Of a DNA stretch of 64,000 nucleotides, positions 59,654-64,000 are shown in pieces. How positions within the stretch are numbered: the stretch's first letter is position 1; every line of letters starts with the position of its first letter. The DNA is taken from the NCBI RefSeq assembly GCF_032268605.1, contig NZ_CP130318.1:5906501-5970500 (forward strand). Reading direction: 5' to 3'. The position numbers and the translations under genes were made by a program. This DNA comes from Paenibacillus aurantius. GTDB lineage: Bacteria > Bacillota > Bacilli > Paenibacillales > NBRC-103111. The notes under the pieces were generated by a model, which had not been told where the DNA came from, searched no databases, and was given only the letters and a program-made list of their open reading frames with translations.

Positions 59654-61427
59654 GGCCGTCTCCTCCTCCTTCATCAGGTTTGCGGGTCAGCCGGGGCAGA
59701 AGAATGCGGGCTTCCGTTCCGTCCCCGTTCTCCCTTGCCGTGAGCTCCACCCCGTAGGGCGGACCGAACATGGCCTTCACCCGGTCCTTCACGTTGCGTA
59801 TGCCGTAGCCCCCGGTCTTACGCCGCGGCTTCGTCTCCCAGCCGTCCGGCAGCCCCCGTCCGTCGTCCGTGACGGTTAGCCGGACGCCTTCGGGGTGCTC
59901 TTGCACCCGGATCGCCACCGTGCCGGTGCGGCGGCCGTGAAAGCCGTGAATGACGGCATTCTCCACGAACGGCTGAATGGTCAGCTTGGGCACGAGGAGA
60001 GCTCGGAGCTCCGAAGGGCAGTCGATTGAATAATGAAGCCCTTCTCCCCACTTCAGCTGCTGGATCTGCAGGTAGCATTCCGTGTGCATCAGCTCGTCCT
60101 CCAGGGGAATGAAGCTTTCCCCGTTCGACAGCCCGATGCGGAACATGCGGCCCATGAGCTCGAGCACGTGGGAGATGCGGTCCTGGCCCGCCTCGATCGC
60201 CATCCAGTTCAGCTGATCGAGCGTATTGTACAGAAAATGCGGGTTGATCATCGCCTGAAGGGCGCGGATCTCCGCTTCGCGCTGGGCCTTGTACTGAAGC
60301 TCGAGGGAAGCGTAGAGTTCCTCTATGCGCTCGACCAGCTTGCGGTACCCGCCGAACAGGCTGCCGAACTCATTGTGGTAGCGGGTCGGGTACGTCTGGA
60401 CGCTGCGGTTCAGCGCATAGCCGCTCATCAGCTGCAGAAGCTCCCGGATCGGGCGGGTAAACCGGCGCGAGAGCACGAGCGTGAACCCGAGAGCGAGAAG
60501 CCCGGCGGTCCCGCCCACGATAGCGAGCGTCTTCGCGAGCTTGCGGCTTGCGCTGGTGATCTCCCGCCACGGGGTAAGCTCCACAAGCGTCCACCCGTCA
60601 GGGAAGGAGCGGGACCAGACCATCAGCGCGTCTGTGGCGGGAGAGCTGTGGTCCGGCAGCGAGATTCTCCGGTGACCGGCATCCGAAGCGGGACCGCCGG
60701 CACCGCCTTCCGCCTGCTCATAAACGCCGGGCGGCACCGCGGTCCGGCCCGTACGGAGCATCAGCCGCCCTCCCGTATCGAAGAGAAGCCGGCTCGGGTT
60801 CGCCTGGTTTCCGTTCAAGATGTCTTCCAGCACCTTCGCCTTCAGGTTGATGACGAGCACTCCGATGTTAACGCCGTCCTTCGAATTGATGCGGCGGACA
60901 AAACCGAGCGCCTGGTCATATCCCTGCGCGGAGGAGACCTCCCTCTCCCCGATCCAGACGGAATCGGCTCTCTCCGCGGCGGCATACCAGGGCTCCTCCC
61001 TTATGGAGGCCAGGGGGAGAAACTGGACATCGGCCTGCCGGTCGGTAAGCGTAGGAGAATCCACATACACCTGAAGGGATTGGATAGAAGGAGAGCTGTT
61101 CACAAGCGGCGTGAGGTAATCCTTGGCCAGCGTATCCCTCGCCTTGTTTCTAGTATAGTAATCACCCTTCAGCGTCAAATAATCCACGAAGGCCGAGTTG
61201 AGCGAGACAGCAAGGGACGACTGTTCCACGTTGCGCATCTGCGCGGTCAGCTGCTTGTTGAGCTCGAGCAGCATGCCCTGCTGGTAATAGGACGTGCTGG
61301 TCGCCTGCTCCCGGGCCGAAAGGGTGTAGCTGATCCAGGTGATCAAGGCCAGCAGCACCGTGATGAAGACCCCGAAGGAGATAAAGAACACATAATCGAT
61401 CCGGTAGCGGTACAAGATGCTGCCCAT
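59628..61427 (-). CDS. Sensor histidine kinase (YesM family)
   Basis: The 599-aa protein has an N-terminal membrane segment (DYVFFISFGVFITVLLALITW), an extracellular dCache-like ligand domain of about 250 residues, a second segment (LAIVGGTAGLLALGFTLVLS), HAMP, and the His_kinase domain with phospho-acceptor His in LQAMINPHFLYNTLD, followed by an ATP domain (VTDDGRGLPDG, GIRNVKDRVKAMFG). It is of the YesM type, partner of the AraC-type regulator, and probably senses the sugar or the loaded binding protein. A terminator lies upstream of its start, after the permease gene, so it may be partly independent. Confidence 0.9.
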   Translation of the reverse strand: MGSILYRYRIDYVFFISFGVFITVLLALITWISYTLSAREQATSTSYYQQGMLLELNKQLTAQMRNVEQSSLAVSLNSAFVDYLTLKGDYYTRNKARDTLAKDYLTPLVNSSPSIQSLQVYVDSPTLTDRQADVQFLPLASIREEPWYAAAERADSVWIGEREVSSAQGYDQALGFVRRINSKDGVNIGVLVINLKAKVLEDILNGNQANPSRLLFDTGGRLMLRTGRTAVPPGVYEQAEGGAGGPASDAGHRRISLPDHSSPATDALMVWSRSFPDGWTLVELTPWREITSASRKLAKTLAIVGGTAGLLALGFTLVLSRRFTRPIRELLQLMSGYALNRSVQTYPTRYHNEFGSLFGGYRKLVERIEELYASLELQYKAQREAEIRALQAMINPHFLYNTLDQLNWMAIEAGQDRISHVLELMGRMFRIGLSNGESFIPLEDELMHTECYLQIQQLKWGEGLHYSIDCPSELRALLVPKLTIQPFVENAVIHGFHGRRTGTVAIRVQEHPEGVRLTVTDDGRGLPDGWETKPRRKTGGYGIRNVKDRVKAMFGPPYGVELTARENGDGTEARILLPRLTRKPDEGGGDGHVENRSRR

Positions 61428-61586
61428 GCCCTCTCTCCTTTCTGCCAGGGATCTTTGGCCGCGAAAAGCCCTCTATCGCCGGCCTCTACGGCCATCCCGT
61501 ATAGGTTTCCCGAATATGGAAAAAGCTGCGGAAGCCGCAGCTGGGAATAACCGGTATCCGGGCCTTGATCGCCCGCTATCTAAATC
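61428..61586. other. Gap between the permease operon and the kinase gene
   Basis: Apart from the terminator at 61518-61543 and a kinase ribosome binding site (GGAGAGAGGG), nothing further is seen in these 159 bases. Confidence 0.5.
61518..61543 (-). terminator. Terminator between permease and sensor kinase genes
   Basis: AGCTGCGG and CCGCAGCT form an 8-base stem with a three-base loop, followed by TTTTTCC on the minus strand. It may let only part of the transcripts continue into the kinase gene. Confidence 0.75.
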
Positions 61587-62426
61587 TTATCCTTTCAGGC
61601 CGGTGGTGGCAATCCCTTCGACAAAGTGCTTCTGCGCCAGGAAGAAGATAATCACCGGCGGCAGAACCGAGAGAAGCGCCATGGCAAGCAGCTGGCCCCA
61701 CGCGACCGCCGACTGGGTGTCCATGAACATTCGGACCGCGAGCGGAAGCGTGTATTTGTCCATCGTGTTCAAGTATATGAGCGGTCCGAAATATTCGTCC
61801 CAGCCCCAGATGAACGAGAAGATCATGACGGTGATAAGGGCGGGTTTCGTCAGCGGCAGCACGATGCGCCAGTAAATGCCGAACCAGGTGCAGCCGTCCA
61901 TTTTGGCCGACTCGTCGAGCTCCCGCGGAATGCCCCGGATGAACTGCACGAGCAGGAAGATGAAGAACGCTCCCCCCATCGCCGAAGGGACGATGAACGG
62001 CAGGTACGTGTTGATCCAGTTGAAGGAATAGAACATCGAGTACTGCGGAATGAGCGTTACCTGGGCGGGCAGCATGAGCGTGAGCAGCAGCACCGAGAAC
62101 CAGAAATTTTTGAGCGGGAAGGTCAGCCGGGCGAACCCGAACGCTACGAGACTGGCCGAAATAACATGCAGCACCGTTGTCGTCAGGTTAAGCTTGAGCG
62201 AATTCAGGTAGAAATACGTGAACGTATACTTCGGAAGGGCGTTCCAGCCCAGCGTGTAGTTCTCCCACATCCATTTCTTCGGGAAAAGGGTCGGCAGCGC
62301 GAGCTCCGGCGTCGTCTTGAACGAAGCCCCGATCCACCACAGCACCGGATAGAACATGAGCAGGCTGAAGGCCAGAAGCACGGCATGGGTGAGCAGCTTT
62401 CCTTTCCACGTCAGTTCCTTGTTCAT
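61587..62426 (-). CDS. Sugar ABC transporter permease (MalG-like)
   Basis: The 279-aa protein has six membrane segments and the EAA motif ELDESAKMDGCTWFGIYWRIVLPLTKP, where Glu and Gly contact the ATPase. The topology and the C-terminal HFVEGIATTGLKG are typical of the carbohydrate uptake type 1 second permease. It follows the first permease after six bases. No ATPase gene is in the cluster. Confidence 0.88.
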   Translation of the reverse strand: MNKELTWKGKLLTHAVLLAFSLLMFYPVLWWIGASFKTTPELALPTLFPKKWMWENYTLGWNALPKYTFTYFYLNSLKLNLTTTVLHVISASLVAFGFARLTFPLKNFWFSVLLLTLMLPAQVTLIPQYSMFYSFNWINTYLPFIVPSAMGGAFFIFLLVQFIRGIPRELDESAKMDGCTWFGIYWRIVLPLTKPALITVMIFSFIWGWDEYFGPLIYLNTMDKYTLPLAVRMFMDTQSAVAWGQLLAMALLSVLPPVIIFFLAQKHFVEGIATTGLKG

Positions 62427-62432
62427 GGCCCG

Positions 62433-63377
62433 TCAGCCCCTTTCCGATTCGTAGAAGACCCAGTATTTCGAAACCACGAAATTGATCGACGTGGCGACGG
62501 CTACCAGCACGAGCAGGATCCAGGCAAGCGCGGAGGCATACCCCATTTCCAGCGTACCGAACGCCTTGTTGTACAGGTAGAGCGCATAAATTTCCGTCGA
62601 GTTCATCGGGCCCCCGTTCGTGACAATGAAGGCCGAGGTGAACATCTGGAACGAGTTGATGATCCCCATCACCAGGTTGAACAAAATCACCGGGGACAGC
62701 ATGGGAAGCGTGATGCTCAGGAATTGGCGGGTCTTGCTGGCTCCGTCGACGGAGGCCGCCTCGTACATCTCGGAAGGAATCTGCTTCAGCCCCGCGAGAA
62801 AAATAATCATCGCCGAGCCGAACTGCCACGCGCTAAGCAGAACGAGCGTGCCGAGAGCCGTTGAAGGCGTCCCGATCCAGTTTTTCGGGGTGATGCCGAA
62901 CACCGTCACCACCTGGTTGATGAAGCCGTCGATCCCGAAGATGTTCTTCCACAGCACGGCCACCGCCAAGCTTCCTCCAATGAGGGAAGGCAGGTAGACG
63001 AGCGTCCGGTAGAACGAGATCCCGCGGATTTTGCGGTTCAGCAGCATGGCGACGAACAAGGCCACCGCGAGCTTCAGCGGCACGGACGTGAGCACGTACA
63101 GGAAGGTGACTTTCAGCGAGTTGTAAAAGAGCCGGTCATGCGCGATCGCCGAGAAGTTCTTGCCCCCGATCCACCGCGGTGCTTCAAGAAGGGAATAATC
63201 CGTGAACGACAGGTACATCGACTGAATCATGGGCCACAGCTGGAGCACCAGGAAGCCGAGCAGCCAGGGGGCGATAAACAAGTAGCCCGCAAGCGGCGCA
63301 TTCCAGCGCTTCAGTAGTTTGCCCGATCGTGTCCGTTCCTGCGCCCGGGCGGCCGTTCTATCCATTTGAGCTTCCAT
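62433..63377 (-). CDS. Sugar ABC transporter permease (MalF-like)
   Basis: The 314-aa protein has six membrane segments after a charged N-terminus and the EAA motif EMYEAASVDGASKTRQFLSITLPMLSP. It is the first permease of the operon. GAGGTG lies before the start. Upstream there is a -10 element (63407-63412) preceded by the activator box and cre-like site. The transporter imports an unidentified saccharide. Confidence 0.88.
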   Translation of the reverse strand: MEAQMDRTAARAQERTRSGKLLKRWNAPLAGYLFIAPWLLGFLVLQLWPMIQSMYLSFTDYSLLEAPRWIGGKNFSAIAHDRLFYNSLKVTFLYVLTSVPLKLAVALFVAMLLNRKIRGISFYRTLVYLPSLIGGSLAVAVLWKNIFGIDGFINQVVTVFGITPKNWIGTPSTALGTLVLLSAWQFGSAMIIFLAGLKQIPSEMYEAASVDGASKTRQFLSITLPMLSPVILFNLVMGIINSFQMFTSAFIVTNGGPMNSTEIYALYLYNKAFGTLEMGYASALAWILLVLVAVATSINFVVSKYWVFYESERG

Positions 63378-63406
63378 GCGATCACCTCGTATGCTGGATT
63401 ACTTCC

Positions 63407-63412
63407 AGTATA
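63407..63412 (-). promoter_or_regulatory. -10 element of the permease operon
   Basis: TATACT on the minus strand, 30 bases before the start codon. The -35 position (TACAAG) is poor, consistent with activator dependence. Confidence 0.5.
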
Positions 63413-63420
63413 GAGGGGTT

Positions 63421-63470
63421 ATGTAAGCGCTTGTATAAGAAGGATGCACGATTTCTTTCAATATTTTACG
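63421..63470 (-). promoter_or_regulatory. Activator-box and cre-like site upstream of the permease operon
   Basis: On the minus strand GTAAAATA, TTGAAAG, GTGCAT and the cre-like ATACAAGCGCTTACAT follow in order. This is the counterpart of the box at 57961-58013. The cre-like core AAGCGCTT fits the CcpA consensus with one mismatch, so glucose repression is likely. Confidence 0.6.
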
Positions 63471-63485
63471 AGAATTCTCCCGGCA

Positions 63486-63516
63486 TAAAAAGAAGCCCTG
63501 ACGGGGCAGGGCCTCT
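63486..63516 (-). terminator. Terminator after the small membrane protein gene
   Basis: GAGGCCCTG pairs with CAGGGCTTC on the minus strand, followed by TTTTTATG. Confidence 0.7.
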
Positions 63517-63658
63517 GGTTCGCGGACGCGCTGACGGCCGTCGTGACGGCCGCAGCGGCTAGGAAGCAGGGGTCCGCCATATGGTGGATCCCCGTTAGGG
63601 GTGACGCCGAACTCCGGTCAAACGGACAGCCCGGAGGATCCGGACCGGTCCGCTTTCG

Positions 63659-63829
63659 TCACGAGTTCCAGCCTCCCAAAAGAAACGCGAGCGCCGCTAT
63701 CGCAATAGAAGCGTTATAAAGAATGTCGAGCCAGTTTTTGGCCGGTGCCGTCACTCCTGTAATGGTCGTATAGACGGCGCGAACGGTAATCACGACGAGA
63801 GCAATTTGAAACAGCAGATAAGGAATCAT
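63659..63829 (-). CDS. Small membrane protein, 56 aa
   Basis: The frame MIPYLLFQIALVVITV continues with RAVYTTITGVTAPAKNWLDI and a second hydrophobic segment ASIAIAALAFLLGG, ending WNS and TGA. AAGGGAGGGAAAGGGA precedes the ATG, a strong ribosome binding site. Two membrane segments flank a short polar loop. It is too short for many gene finders, and I know no named family. A terminator follows 140 bases downstream. Confidence 0.7.
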   Translation of the reverse strand: MIPYLLFQIALVVITVRAVYTTITGVTAPAKNWLDILYNASIAIAALAFLLGGWNS

Positions 63830-64000
63830 TCCCTTTCCCTCCCTTCTGTCGCGGCCAAGCCGGTGCTGTCCGTCCGTGGTTCGCCCCCGCTTCGTGGAAT
63901 GCAGGCAAAGGGGAGCGAAGGACGGCGGCCGCTTGGCCTTGCTCTATTCTATGTCTCTATCGCCGGTCTGCTTGTGCGTTTGCTAGTGCTTATCCGGCAA
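63830..64000. other. Right window edge, no gene seen
   Basis: These 171 bases contain a -10-like TAGAAT on the minus strand and the ribosome binding site of the small protein gene. The frame 63714-63908 (minus) overlaps that gene in another frame and is not preferred. Confidence 0.4.

Noticed and set aside
60033-61550. Plus-strand frame of 505 codons opposite the sensor kinase
   Set aside because: Antisense shadow; the kinase shows all catalytic motifs and the plus frame shows none.
1-64000. Prophage, integrative element or antibiotic gene cluster
   Set aside because: No integrase, phage structural genes, polyketide or peptide synthetase genes were seen.

Overview
This window is chromosomal DNA from a GC-rich spore-former-type Firmicute, most likely a Paenibacillaceae member (Paenibacillus or a close relative). 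The evidence is the purine-rich AGGAGG ribosome binding sites, a KimA potassium importer behind a ydaO-type c-di-AMP riboswitch, a YesM/YesN-type two-component system inside a sugar ABC operon, YtrA-family GntR regulation, a YmaF protein and a DUF4349 lipoprotein. I see no rRNA, tRNA, CRISPR array, insertion sequence or prophage gene. About 57 protein genes are supported, one of them cut by the left window edge and one broken by a frameshift.

Left part (1-13.4 kb): a truncated HTTM membrane protein, a DHA2 drug exporter with a cupin gene and a TetR regulator, then a tight six-gene plus-strand operon (5.0-11.1 kb). That operon holds an ABC ATPase, a permease fused to a large M1-peptidase-like extracellular domain, a second permease, an ECF sigma factor, a polytopic membrane protein (possible anti-sigma factor) and a second ABC ATPase. 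Its logic resembles the B. subtilis sigY-yxl operon. The convergent kimA gene follows, with promoter, aptamer and terminator all readable in its leader.

Middle part (13.4-34 kb): an M3 oligoendopeptidase, an aldo/keto reductase, a YtrA-type regulator plus ABC exporter operon whose regulator carries a 1-bp frameshift, a TetR gene, a DUF559-like nuclease-fold protein, a 600-bp non-coding stretch with a nested inverted repeat, an SDR, ymaF, a UgpA/E/B-like glycerol-phosphate import operon without its ATPase, a DUF4349 lipoprotein, a pentapeptide-repeat protein, a hybrid histidine kinase and a methyl-accepting chemotaxis protein.

Right part (34-64 kb): a Tat-type phosphoesterase; a minus-strand run of MOSC, cupin, Eis-like acetyltransferase and NCS2 permease; a VOC/DoxX/pirin stress cluster in which doxX and the pirin gene share an operator-like box; cydAB; two acyltransferase-type genes with a nitrilase-fold amidase; rhomboid; a phosphodiester glycosidase behind a large hairpin leader; an AT-richer block with divergent LysR and YeiH-type genes; an MBL/PP2C/ChrA operon; a stand-alone receiver protein behind a structured leader; a secreted trypsin-like protease; and a sugar ABC importer whose permease operon and binding-protein gene lie on either side of the sensor kinase/AraC-type regulator pair. 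The promoters of the permease operon and of the binding-protein gene share a roughly 50-bp element that includes a cre-like CcpA site.
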